A DNA stretch of 64,000 bases, taken from assembly GCF_026262505.1 (NCBI RefSeq), contig NC_067206.1:36905896-36969895 (forward strand). Reading direction: 5' to 3'. This document shows, one piece after another, positions 9,885 through 19,306 of the stretch. The stretch's first letter is position 1. Each line of letters starts with the position of its first letter. The stretch comes from Trichomonas vaginalis G3. Its lineage: Eukaryota > Parabasalia > Trichomonadida > Trichomonadidae. The notes beneath the pieces were generated by a model. That model saw nothing but the letters and a program-made list of their open reading frames with translations. It searched no databases and was not told the origin of the DNA. The position numbers and the translations under genes are program-made.

Positions 9885-12638
9885 TTATAATATTTGGATT
9901 TCTTGATTTGCAGATGATTCACAAAGTAATGCTGCAAGAATGTTTATTGAAATCTTTGAAGCAGCATAATACAACGGGCCAAGTGATTCATCCAAAACAA
10001 GTTCGAAATTAAAAATAGATAAAGTGGAATTAACAAAACAAACAGCAAGTTCTCTTTGACATTTCATTGATATCTCTTCTGAAATATTTTCTTTGTTTGG
10101 AATAATAAATGGAATTGATTGAAAGACATTATCACTGAACATTGGAAGAATAAAGAGATCTTCCTTATTTGGACATAGTTTATCACTTACTTTTTCCCAA
10201 TCTATTCGCCTCATTTGATCTTCAAAATGAATTATTTGTTTTGGCAAATAAATATCAGAAAATTCTCTAATGAGTGTTGCTGATACAGAAAGGGGTCTTC
10301 CTTTGAGTTTTTCATAGACTTTTGAGTGAATTTCGCGATCAATTTGATCAGATTTTTCTTTCGGAAGCCACATTACGTAAGATGAAGCTTCAGGTATTTC
10401 TTTTTCTTCATCTTTAATAAAAACAATCATAATCTTCTTGAAACCTGCATATTCAAGTTTAATTTTGATTTCATCTGCTGATTTCTGATTTTCTTCATCA
10501 AAAACAACTACACAAATACTAAGAGGAATTAATGTTCGTGCATTCGGGATTAATTCAGTTCTTGATGGCTCAAACTTTGTCCATTTCTCATTTTCTATAA
10601 AAGTTAAGAACATTTCGGTCTGGAATTGGAACACAATTGACATTTTGCTTGATAATGCAAATAAAGAGAATGGAAGTCTTGAAGCACAAAGAATTTCTGG
10701 CAAATTCAAGCGATTTGATAATAATGCAATTTGTTGTTCATTATAGACCTTAATATTAGCACTTTGAACAATATGTTTGTATTTCTGTGCAATTAATAAG
10801 CAGAACAACTCTAAATCTTCGGTATTAAGTTCATCAATTATGAGAAAAACCAAAGGAATCAAGTTTTCTATGACTATTTGAGAGATGTGCTTAACAGGTA
10901 TTCGTTTAAGGATATTAAGAGCTGTTGCGAGTGTCAATTCTGTTAGAGGAAGAACAATTTCACTTTTTCTTATTGAAATCTTGAATTTATCTAAGAAAGA
11001 AAGGAATTTTGCATGAGCTAAATAATCTTTGACTGTTATATTATGGACTAAATGTATAGTTTTCCTATCATTAATTGAGATATTCAATTTTTCAAAGGAT
11101 TTCAAGGCCAAGAGTATTGTTTTAACGTCAAATGAGTTTTTGAGAAGCTCAAACTGCTCTTGATTTTGAGTTCCTATTGAATTTATAACATCAATTGCAA
11201 ATAATTTGTAACCAAATGAATTTTCTGAGTTATCTATTGCATTAATGAATTCTTGGATTATTTCTTGACTTAAGTTATTTCTATTATTCAGCATCCAAGT
11301 GAATAAAATTTGAGAATATTTTGGATCTGGTGTTTTGAAGACTTCTTTGAGCTGATCAAATCCAAACTCTGGAATGTACTTCGAAAAATCGGATGCCAAG
11401 ATGAGATCTAAGTAATTATCATAAGATTTGATTTGTTCCGCAGCAATTGTAAAGCAATGAATAAAAATATCAGTTGGGTTTGTTTTGATTTCTTTCATAG
11501 CGAATCTTAATATCTCTAAAATCTGCCTGAATTCTAATTTTGACAAATCAATAAAATTATTTGAACATAATTGATGGAATATCCTTTCTCTTGCATTCAT
11601 ATCAGCATCGCAACATATGGCTAGAGTTGCATAAGGTGCAATACTCGATTCACATTGATTAATATCTATTTTTATAAATAAAATAAATAATCTTGGAGCA
11701 TCTAAGAATTGAAGCATTTCTTGCTTACTGATAACTATTTCTTCATCATTTGGAACTATTAAATCATTGTATTGAGAATAACACCAAATTACAAAATTTT
11801 TTATATCTGAAAGCTCGTCAGACTCATCAATATTACGAGCAGCATTTCTATATCTTGATGTCATCATTTTCTTGTCTTCTTTGATTGTCATACATAAATC
11901 ATAAAATTCAAACTTAAATTTATCTTCGCTTTGAATATAAGCTCCAAAAACATTAACAAGCCAATCTAAAACGAAAGCATTATTTCTTGATTTTTGTAAA
12001 AATCGTGTAATTGGCTGTGAAAATATTGGAGAATTAATAATTTGAGTAATTTCTGGAGTAGAACAAAGTATTTTGGTTGCTGTTGTCCAATCATTTTTAT
12101 TGAACTCCTTTTGCATGCAATCCGAAATGAATTCAATTAATGGAATTCGTAATTTCGACAATCTGATATTTTTTATGTAAAATTTCTCAACGACTGATAA
12201 TATAATAAGTGCCTGCTCAAAATTCAGTTGGTAAAGTTGAATATCTAAATTGTAACGAAGAATTTCAAAATTAATTGTTGAAGCTAAGTAATAAAGCTGA
12301 GCAAAATCATGAATATTAACATGAAAATCGATGCTTCCTATGTTTTTCGCAAAGATATCTTGGAATTTGATCGGTTGAATTAAATATTCCAATAATTCAC
12401 AAGCATTTCTCCATTGAACATCAACATCAATGGTTATTTCTTTTGTAATAACTCCATCTTTTATCGAATCTGCAGTGATATTTTGCTTTTTCGGAATTAT
12501 TTTATTTAACATCGAAATTGGAATGGAAATAGTATAGCTCTTATCATTTGGAAAGTTAAACTTTATCTTAGCGATGCCTGCAAATGAATTGTGAGTCGGA
12601 ATATATTCGTCTAATATAATATACAACTCATTATTCAT
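9885..12638 (-). CDS. Large hypothetical protein, trichomonad-type, possible BTB-like N-terminus
   Basis: I do not recognise this gene. The first true ATG is at 12638, giving about 917 aa (MNNELYIILDEYIPTHNS). An upstream in-frame TTG at 12662 is unlikely to be used. The N-terminal 120 residues are beta-rich and followed by helices (FHVNIHDFAQLYYLASTINF), reminiscent of a BTB/BACK arrangement. The middle is a long alpha-helical region. Residues about 700-800 have a beta-alpha pattern (LIPLSICVVVFDEENQKSAD, IMIVFIKDEE, SYVMWLP) that may be a small Rossmann-like or TIR-like fold. No transmembrane helix and no signal peptide. It lies convergently to the flavin oxidoreductase with about 260 bp between. 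Looks whole. Function unknown. Confidence 0.75.
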   Translation of the reverse strand: MNNELYIILDEYIPTHNSFAGIAKIKFNFPNDKSYTISIPISMLNKIIPKKQNITADSIKDGVITKEITIDVDVQWRNACELLEYLIQPIKFQDIFAKNIGSIDFHVNIHDFAQLYYLASTINFEILRYNLDIQLYQLNFEQALIILSVVEKFYIKNIRLSKLRIPLIEFISDCMQKEFNKNDWTTATKILCSTPEITQIINSPIFSQPITRFLQKSRNNAFVLDWLVNVFGAYIQSEDKFKFEFYDLCMTIKEDKKMMTSRYRNAARNIDESDELSDIKNFVIWCYSQYNDLIVPNDEEIVISKQEMLQFLDAPRLFILFIKIDINQCESSIAPYATLAICCDADMNARERIFHQLCSNNFIDLSKLEFRQILEILRFAMKEIKTNPTDIFIHCFTIAAEQIKSYDNYLDLILASDFSKYIPEFGFDQLKEVFKTPDPKYSQILFTWMLNNRNNLSQEIIQEFINAIDNSENSFGYKLFAIDVINSIGTQNQEQFELLKNSFDVKTILLALKSFEKLNISINDRKTIHLVHNITVKDYLAHAKFLSFLDKFKISIRKSEIVLPLTELTLATALNILKRIPVKHISQIVIENLIPLVFLIIDELNTEDLELFCLLIAQKYKHIVQSANIKVYNEQQIALLSNRLNLPEILCASRLPFSLFALSSKMSIVFQFQTEMFLTFIENEKWTKFEPSRTELIPNARTLIPLSICVVVFDEENQKSADEIKIKLEYAGFKKIMIVFIKDEEKEIPEASSYVMWLPKEKSDQIDREIHSKVYEKLKGRPLSVSATLIREFSDIYLPKQIIHFEDQMRRIDWEKVSDKLCPNKEDLFILPMFSDNVFQSIPFIIPNKENISEEISMKCQRELAVCFVNSTLSIFNFELVLDESLGPLYYAASKISINILAALLCESSANQEIQIL

Positions 12639-13118
12639 CGATATCACTTTTTTTATCTTCAAAGCTCAATAATCAAACATATTTATAAGTTTCTATTTAT
12701 GGAAAACGAGATAATTCCATTTGGATACTCTAAAACAAGCTAATTTCGTGAAATAAGCACATTTTAAAGATAATTTTTGAAAATTATTGATAATTAAGAA
12801 ATAAAAAACAGTTTATTGAAGGCAAAATAATTTGACGGAAGGAACAAATGAAAATTCCTTTAGTATCTTTTGAATAAGTTCATCTAATTCATTATCAATT
12901 TCAATCTTCATAAATTTATGAGCTTATATGGATTAAGATTGTCATTGTACCACATTTTTTGATAAATATTATCTACTTATCTAATTAAGGAACATCAATT
13001 GACTAAAATTGAAGTTTGAATTTTGATAATCAATCGTTAATAGTCACTTTTCGTATCGATTATTCACTGCTTTATTTAAAAATTTGGCAATAAATCAGTC
13101 AAATTATATATTTCTCAA
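12639..13118. promoter_or_regulatory. Divergent intergenic region between the 917-aa gene and the membrane-protein gene
   Basis: 480 bp shared upstream region of two divergent genes. TCTCAAATG at the start of the 13119 gene places a TCA initiator-like core immediately before the ATG. Nothing else is recognisable. Confidence 0.4.
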
Positions 13119-14567
13119 ATGATAATTTTTCTAAGGTTATTGAAATTTTTATATCGATTTTTATTTGAATTTTTTTTATTTTTTCAAATGGGATTTGGAC
13201 TTAGAATAATTGACTCTCCGTTCCATCCTCATCCCAAAAATACGGATAAAATTCTTCCAACCTATCTAAATGGTTGGTTTTATATACAATTATTGACTGA
13301 TACTGCAAATTCAAATTTCATTACATCATTTACAAACAATTATCAGCATGTCTTTAAAATTGATAATAGAATGTATCCTGGAATATACCTTTCTTATTTA
13401 AATCAATCTGAATTCCAACATTTTACACAACAATCTTTTATTTCGATTTGGAACAAAGAAAGTTCAAAGGCTGATCAAAAATTATCATTAAAACCAGAAG
13501 AAAAATACAACGGTAAGGCTTTCATTAAGAGATTTTTCGAAAAAACGACTAATCAAAATCTGTTATTAAAACAAAAGAAAGAGTTATACAGTGAAAAATC
13601 AATACATTCAACTTTTATAGATGCTCTTGATTCGAGATCATTCAATACCCATGTTTATAAAATTATTCAACAAAATGTAGGAACTTTATCAGTAATATTA
13701 GAATATCCCAACACTTTGAGCTTAAGTAATTACAATTTAGATATTTTTATTAAAAATGAATCCGGGAATATTATTATACCAAACAAAACAACAAATAATG
13801 ATATAAATCGTTACAGTATATTAGTTCCAGATGCTTCTGCTGGTACTTACCTCGTTTTCTTATCTTCAAAAACAATTATTGAAAATTACAAGCAAGAATA
13901 CAAATTATTCATTGGAGATAGTCAAAATAATCAAGTATTTAAAATAAATCAACACAAAAATCTTGGAAGAAATTGTAATTATAATTTTAATTTCAAAGCA
14001 AACTGTTTTGATAAACCAGAAACAGACAAAATAAAGGAGATAAAATTTGGTAAAACGCAAAAAAGAATTTCTCAGAATTCATGGTTTTCATTTTCGACGA
14101 AGAAAAATGAGAAATTTTTAATTTCTGTTTCTTCTGAATTTAACAGTTCATTCAGATCTTGCTTGTGTCCTTCAACAGAAACAATCGATGATTGCTACTG
14201 TCAATTTTCACGAAATTTGGCCGAAATTGGTGCTTTTTATACAGAAAATGATTCACAACTTTATTTATCTCTTTCAAGTAACGAAAATCCAAAAGTTTCA
14301 ATATCAAATTCAAGTCTAAATTATAATAGAAAAAGGATTGCTAACTCTTCTCCTAAAACAAATCAAAATCTAATCATTTTAACTACAGTTTTATCTCTTT
14401 TAATCGTAACAATATCTATCATTTCATTAACAACAATAATTAGAAAAACAAACAACAACGGAAACAATCAAGAAGATCAACAAAACCAAGAAGAAACTGC
14501 TAATCAAGAGAATCAAGGAAATGAAGATCAAAATCAAAATGTGTTCCGTACCGAAATGCATCACTAG
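13119..14567 (+). CDS. Single-pass surface-type membrane protein with Asn/Gln-rich tail; C-terminus runs into an inserted element
   Basis: 482 aa. Hydrophobic N-terminus (MIIFLRLLKFLYRFLFEFFL) acts as signal peptide or anchor. The ectodomain is large with many N-glycosylation sites and a Cys cluster around CLCPSTETIDDCYC. One TM helix lies at about residues 422-446, and the cytoplasmic tail is rich in Asn, Gln and Glu. The last eight codons and the stop (14565-14567) lie at or inside the terminal inverted repeat of the element at 14549-15348, so the present C-terminus is foreign. Beyond the element the same Asn-Gln codon tract resumes in the same phase and enters the 15376 gene. Family not recognised. 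The tail suggests a receptor-like protein whose cytoplasmic part has been cut off. Confidence 0.72.
   Translation: MIIFLRLLKFLYRFLFEFFLFFQMGFGLRIIDSPFHPHPKNTDKILPTYLNGWFYIQLLTDTANSNFITSFTNNYQHVFKIDNRMYPGIYLSYLNQSEFQHFTQQSFISIWNKESSKADQKLSLKPEEKYNGKAFIKRFFEKTTNQNLLLKQKKELYSEKSIHSTFIDALDSRSFNTHVYKIIQQNVGTLSVILEYPNTLSLSNYNLDIFIKNESGNIIIPNKTTNNDINRYSILVPDASAGTYLVFLSSKTIIENYKQEYKLFIGDSQNNQVFKINQHKNLGRNCNYNFNFKANCFDKPETDKIKEIKFGKTQKRISQNSWFSFSTKKNEKFLISVSSEFNSSFRSCLCPSTETIDDCYCQFSRNLAEIGAFYTENDSQLYLSLSSNENPKVSISNSSLNYNRKRIANSSPKTNQNLIILTTVLSLLIVTISIISLTTIIRKTNNNGNNQEDQQNQEETANQENQGNEDQNQNVFRTEMHH
14527..14541. repeat. 15-bp direct repeat, left copy
   Basis: ATCAAAATCAAAATG, identical to 15356-15370. 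The two copies bracket the foldback element at 7-bp distance on each side. They could be a target-site duplication or two units of the pre-existing Asn/Gln-codon repeat. Confidence 0.7.
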
Positions 14568-15348
14568 AAAAAGTGACAAAAAGTGACACTTACTCTTATT
14601 TTACGCGGCAATTTTTCTAAGTTATTTTGTTAAGCTAAATGTGTTATATATCAAATCAGCTTTATAAATATTATAGAAAAGTTTATTTTTATTTTTATTT
14701 TTAATTATTATTATTATTATTTTTTAAATTAAAAGAAAACATTAGAATTATATGGATATATTTAAATTAATTAGAATTATATGGATATATTTAAATTAAT
14801 TATAAAAATAAAATTGAATATATTGAAGTTTGAGTTTATAGGTATACAAATTTTAGAGGCATTTTGGCTGAGAACTATGGTCTGCGAGGTACATGGATAG
14901 AATCAGTACCTCGCAGACTATAGTTCTCTATATGGCGCCGAAAATTTTTGGTGAAATATCGTCGCATTTCACCAAAAATTTTTCGGCGCCATAGGAAGAA
15001 TTGGAGGGTGTGAGATACTATTACATGCTATAGTACTCACACCCTCCAATTATTAGCCAAAACGGCTAAAAATTGCTCACAATTGTTGAAATTGTGAGCA
15101 ATTTTCAGCCATTTTGGCTGAGAACTATGGTCTGCGAGGTACATGGATAGAATCAGTACCTCGCAGACTATAGTTCTCTATATGGCGCCCAAAAAAAAAT
15201 TTATGATTGTTTTTTATCAAATCTTATCCATATTATTCTATTAATGTTAATTATATTTTATCAATTATATTTTTTAAATAATAAACACAAAATCCACTAA
15301 TTGAAAATTGGCGCCAAATGTCACTTTTGCTAGTGATGCATTTCGGTA
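14549..15348. mobile_element. Non-coding foldback/MITE-like element with 30-bp TIRs
   Basis: 800 bp. The terminal inverted repeats at 14549-14578 and 15319-15348 are 30 bp with one mismatch (TACCGAAATGCATCACTAG...). No ORF. The interior holds a run of long inverted repeats: 14870-14928 (23-bp arms), 14931-14993 (about 27-bp arms with one indel), 14999-15051 (16-bp arms), 15055-15067, 15068-15105 and 15120-15178. An 80-bp block (14860-14939) is repeated exactly 250 bp later (15110-15189). A duplicated 29-bp AT-rich unit lies at 14744-14802. Non-autonomous DNA transposon is the most economical reading. The transposase family is unknown. Confidence 0.75.
14860..15189. repeat. Tandem array of perfect and near-perfect hairpins
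   Basis: Six hairpins lie end to end. Hairpin 1 (14870-14928) and its identical copy (15120-15178) use GAGAACTATGGTCTGCGAGG as arm. Hairpin 2 is built on TGGCGCCGAAAATTTTTGG, hairpin 3 on AATTGGAGGGTGTGAG, and hairpin 5 on AAAATTGCTCACAATT. Loops are 8-21 nt. Base composition is far more GC-rich than the AT-rich flanks. Confidence 0.88.
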
Positions 15349-15355
15349 TGATATA

Positions 15356-15370
15356 ATCAAAATCAAAATG
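15356..15370. repeat. 15-bp direct repeat, right copy
   Basis: Identical to 14527-14541. It continues in phase (Asn-Gln-Asn-Gln-Asn-Glu-Ser) into the ATG of the 15376 gene, although that gene's open frame meets a TGA at 15349-15351 within the element end. Confidence 0.7.
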
Positions 15371-15375
15371 AATCA

Positions 15376-18078
15376 ATGACTCATTATAATCAAAACCAAG
15401 AAAATAAAGAAGGAAATGCAAATCAAAATGAAGTAGTTAATAAAGAAGGAAATGCAAATCAAAATGAAGTAGTTAATAAAGAAGGAAATGCAAATCAAAA
15501 TGAAGTAGTTAATAAAGAAGGAAATGCAAATCAAAATGAAGTAGTTAATAAAGAAGGAAATGCAAATCAAAACCAAGAAAATAAAGAAGGAAATGCAAAT
15601 CAAAATGAAGTAGTTAATAAAGAAGGAAATGCAAATCAAAATGGAATAGTTAATAAAGAAGAAAATACAAATACTAATCAAGTAGATCAAGAACAAAAAA
15701 TAAATCAAAATGAAACAGAAATTCAAAATAATCCAATTGAAGTTAAAAACATATTGAATGAAGATTTACAACATAAAAATGAAATACAAACAATAGAAAT
15801 GACAACTCAAAATGAAAATCAATCAGAAAATGATATGAAAGCAATTGTTAAATTGAATTCAAAAGATGTTGAAGTGAAATTTGAAGAAAGAATAAATTTG
15901 GATTCTTCGCCAAAAGAATTCGAAGATTCTAGTTCAAATCTTTCTTCAAACAGACTTGATTCTGCTGCAAAATTTGATGAAATTGTACAGAAACAAACAG
16001 ATCTGATGAACTTGCAATCAAATGACACATATAATTCTAATCCGATCAATTCATTTGGTCCAAATCAAAATGATTTATTGAATTCTTTAAATATCGAATC
16101 GAACAAATTAAAGTTCGAAGAAACAAAGAAGAAATATGAATACATGAAACAAATTACACCAATGATAACAAGCGAATCCATGAAAAGTTGTCTCGATTCA
16201 GTCAAGAAATCACGTGAAGACATTTTGATTTATGAAAGAACAAGATATTTGTTGCCTTTCTTGAATCCAGAAAAATATCCAAAATCAATTCGACCTCAAA
16301 AGAAAGAACATATTCACATTTTGACACCAAAATTATTGCAATACAATGAAATATCGCCAATTTTCATGCAGCATATTTCTATTTTGATCAATTATATTCA
16401 TGCTAATCCTGAGTTATTCGCTAAAGGAATTCTTGAAAGGTCAAACAAAGAAGATTTTTCTTATATAACAAATGTTTTGGTTCCAACTTTATATGGTTTC
16501 TTTGTTTCTCATGAGTATTTCTCGAATGCGTTTATATTCTATGCTCATATTGTAAGGCTTTGCAAACCAGCTGTTTGCATGCAAGTTGTCTCTCCTTATT
16601 TCTGTTCAATTGGATCATTCAGATTCATTGAACAAATCATGTCAAAATTTGCTCTAAAATTTCAAAACGAAATTGGTTTTGACAATCCACAAAAAGTTCC
16701 TTTGCTGATGTCTGTTTATGTGAATATATTGGCAGAGATGATCATTAATGACCGAAAACTTCTTCCAAGTCAAATAAAGATCATTTTATATGGTGCAAAA
16801 ACTCAAAAATGGCCAAAAGAAGATTTAATTTCATTGTTTTTCGATAAATTCTTCACACCTATGGCTATTCATTGGTCAGAAGCATCAACATGCTCTCCTT
16901 ACACTCCATTCTTGAAGATGATTATTGATAATATCACGAAAAACTCAAATTTGGCTATGAGCATCATCAACAAGTTTTTACATGAAAGTTCTTATTCTGA
17001 ATTGCCAAGTTTTTATTCTCCTTTCAAACAAGAGTTTAGAATGTATATATTGTCACATGCAGAAGCTGAATACGCAATTAAGATCGTGAAGAGTGTTGTT
17101 GATCTTCCAATAACACTCAATGAATTAATCCATCATCAAGTACATCCTGATGAAAGACATAGACCTTTCTTCAGCTGTGTTTTCCCGAAAAATCAAAAAA
17201 TGCTTCCATTGAAATTCAGACCTTTGTTGTTCCCTGAATCAATAAATCCTGAATATCCAGAGAACCCAGAACTCGAGAGAGTTGTACGAGAAATACAAAA
17301 TTCGAAAGATGAAAATCTCAGAAATTATGCTTTATTCAGAGCAATTTCAGATATTCAAAAACAGCAAGAGAATTTTGAAGTTTTCATTTGGTTCTCTGTT
17401 CACAAGAACATCATCGACGAATGGAGAGAAGTATCTATGAGATCTCATGAATGCGCTTTGCGTCCTTTGGCCTATAAATCATTAAGTAGTTTGCAAGTCA
17501 ATGGAATTGAAAATTGCTTGAAATTATTGAGTGATTCTTTCGGAACTCCTAACTTGCAAAGGAACCTTTTCATGTTCATGATCATTCCTAAGATCAATAG
17601 CACACGTGAGAAGGTATCAAAGAAAAGCAGTGGATTGACTGAATGGTGGAAGAACTACATTGAAAAACAAATCAAAACTCTTGACACCAAAAACTTTTTG
17701 GATAAAAGATCAAATATCGTCAAAAAGCAATATTGGGATGCTGTCGAATACCTTAAGAGTGTCATGAGAGTTCCAGCTTCATTGGCTTTGGATGTTATCA
17801 ATCAGGCAGTTAAAAGATTGAGAAATATTTCTAGAGACAAAGAAGAATTGAACTTCCTTTTCAGCATGGCCTGCGCAATGTCTCAATTCAAACAATTGCT
17901 TGAAGTATTCTTGATTATCAATGAAATAGTTGTGAAAGACTCTCTTTTCAAGAAAATGATGTCTGATGAAGAAATAATGAACTGGACAATCATTGAAAGG
18001 TTCATTCTGAAAGTGACATCAACTGATCTTTCTATTCAGAAGAGTTACTTAAATTTACAAAATTCAATCAGAATTTAA
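15376..18078 (+). CDS. Large helical cytoplasmic protein with N-terminal 12-aa repeats
   Basis: 900 aa. Residues about 9-95 are a 12-residue repeat (NKEGNANQNEVV), roughly seven units. Residues 95-260 are disordered and acidic. From about residue 265 to the end it is almost entirely alpha-helical, with conserved-looking blocks such as LVPTLYGFFVSHEYFSNAF and SPYTPFLKMIIDN. The helical body has a loose resemblance to RasGAP- or HEAT-like folds, but I cannot place it in a family. No TM helix. The ATG at 15376 lies only 28 bp after an inserted element. The N/Q codon tract continues upstream of it in the same phase into the tail of the 13119 membrane protein, so this may be the severed cytoplasmic part of a longer gene. 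Confidence 0.75.
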   Translation: MTHYNQNQENKEGNANQNEVVNKEGNANQNEVVNKEGNANQNEVVNKEGNANQNEVVNKEGNANQNQENKEGNANQNEVVNKEGNANQNGIVNKEENTNTNQVDQEQKINQNETEIQNNPIEVKNILNEDLQHKNEIQTIEMTTQNENQSENDMKAIVKLNSKDVEVKFEERINLDSSPKEFEDSSSNLSSNRLDSAAKFDEIVQKQTDLMNLQSNDTYNSNPINSFGPNQNDLLNSLNIESNKLKFEETKKKYEYMKQITPMITSESMKSCLDSVKKSREDILIYERTRYLLPFLNPEKYPKSIRPQKKEHIHILTPKLLQYNEISPIFMQHISILINYIHANPELFAKGILERSNKEDFSYITNVLVPTLYGFFVSHEYFSNAFIFYAHIVRLCKPAVCMQVVSPYFCSIGSFRFIEQIMSKFALKFQNEIGFDNPQKVPLLMSVYVNILAEMIINDRKLLPSQIKIILYGAKTQKWPKEDLISLFFDKFFTPMAIHWSEASTCSPYTPFLKMIIDNITKNSNLAMSIINKFLHESSYSELPSFYSPFKQEFRMYILSHAEAEYAIKIVKSVVDLPITLNELIHHQVHPDERHRPFFSCVFPKNQKMLPLKFRPLLFPESINPEYPENPELERVVREIQNSKDENLRNYALFRAISDIQKQQENFEVFIWFSVHKNIIDEWREVSMRSHECALRPLAYKSLSSLQVNGIENCLKLLSDSFGTPNLQRNLFMFMIIPKINSTREKVSKKSSGLTEWWKNYIEKQIKTLDTKNFLDKRSNIVKKQYWDAVEYLKSVMRVPASLALDVINQAVKRLRNISRDKEELNFLFSMACAMSQFKQLLEVFLIINEIVVKDSLFKKMMSDEEIMNWTIIERFILKVTSTDLSIQKSYLNLQNSIRI
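15403..15660 (+). repeat. 36-bp coding tandem repeat
   Basis: About seven head-to-tail units of AATAAAGAAGGAAATGCAAA... (36 bp, 12 codons), near identical, with one shortened unit (15565-15590). High identity suggests recent expansion by slippage or unequal exchange, with frame maintained. Confidence 0.9.
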
Positions 18079-18250
18079 TGCTTATTAAAAGACTGTTTGT
18101 ATATTAATTCTAATTAGTTTTTTATATGCTTGTATATAATTTTTGAATTGTCAAGAATAGTGAATCTTTAGTATAAGTTTTCGACATCAGAAAGTACTTA
18201 TTTCGGTTCATTTCCGTCACTTTTCCTAATATCGCAAATTTTTATTCAAA

Positions 18251-19099
18251 CTAGGAATTAAAAAATGATATTAATATCAACCAAGATAAGTTAGTTTTAA
18301 AGTATAGCCTGATATTAGAGTAATATGAGAGATATTGTATTATTATTAGGCCATCACCGGCGTGGCCCTTCTCTAGAGTACCTGATGGAGATTCGAAGGT
18401 TTCATTACCACTAAAAAAAGTGATGTTTTGTAAATCACTTCTTGCAAAACTACTCCCTCCTCCTCCACCACCTACATCCACTCCTCCACCACCGCCATAA
18501 TAACCTCCTCCACCCCCTCCTGATGATGCCCATGCGCATCCATTTGCATTTCCACCCGTCAAAAAATCCCCGGAAAAGGAATCACATATTATTGCCGGAT
18601 CTGTAAAATGACTTCCAGAGCCACCTTTATTTTGAGTTCCACCTCCTGCGTGGTAAGTATTATAATTAAAATCTTGTCCATTTTGTCCAATATAACCGCC
18701 ATAGCCTCCAGGATTTTCTATTCCCTTCCAATAACCAACGCCACCACCAGAGCCAGCGGCGATTAGAATATTAGATAATTGACCATTTACAATAATGAAT
18801 GTCGATCCGCCACCCGTGCAAGAACCAAGGTGGTTCAATCCAACATAATTATTTCCTGCGTTATAAAAAATAGAGGATATGTTTGTTGTGCTACAATATC
18901 CCTGGCTGCCAACATAAATATTTAGTTTTGTTTGGCGATCAACTTTAAAAATTGCTTGTGTGTATGCACCAAGGCCAGAGCTTCTGTTGAAATAATAGCC
19001 ACCTTGGGCACCCCATACTCGGATTAGGTACCTAGCGGGGTTTAGGACAGCATACTGTGTTGTATTCTTGCATTCAAATTTAAATCGTATAAGAATGAA
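18251..19099 (-). pseudogene. Glycine-rich surface-protein fragment
   Basis: Open frame of about 282 codons without any usable ATG, bounded upstream by TAA (19100-19102). It starts FECKNTTQYAVLNPARYLIR then VWGAQGG, the opening of the trichomonad glycine-rich domain family (Pfam Gly_rich type). Many GGGGG runs follow (SSGGGGGGYYGGGGGVDVGG), and it ends with KGHAGDGLIII. Such domains are usually part of larger secreted or membrane proteins. Here there is no signal peptide, and only a weak hydrophobic end that looks like read-through into flanking DNA. Best read as a truncated gene copy. It could still be a functional short gene if a non-ATG start or upstream exon exists, but I see none. Confidence 0.72.
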
Positions 19100-19306
19100 T
19101 TAATAAGAATTCATCATTATTATATATCTTGAAATGTACTCATTTTAATTTACTGAAAATTCAAGATCTTTTCATTCTAAATTACTTGTAAAACAATAAT
19201 TTCATTTGGAATTCTCTATAAAAACTAACAAAAAGCATTAAAAACTTATCTAAAATATTTATCTAAAATATAATAATTATTAAAAATAATATAAAACAAT
19301 CATTAA

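Noticed and set aside
9885-12662. Start at 12662
   Set aside because: The codon there is TTG; the first ATG in frame is at 12638.
15403-15660. CRISPR-like regular repeat
   Set aside because: The 36-bp units are directly adjoining without spacers and encode an in-frame 12-residue repeat in a eukaryotic gene.
15373-15726. Reverse-strand Ile/Phe-rich repeat ORF
   Set aside because: Antisense shadow of the coding tandem repeat.
15376-18078. PP2A B56 regulatory subunit or RasGAP assignment for the helical protein
   Set aside because: Only general helical resemblance; no block that is diagnostic of either family could be identified.
18251-18838. Glycine-rich gene starting at 18838
   Set aside because: That codon is TTG and the conserved frame continues upstream to about 19099, so it is an internal position of a fragment.
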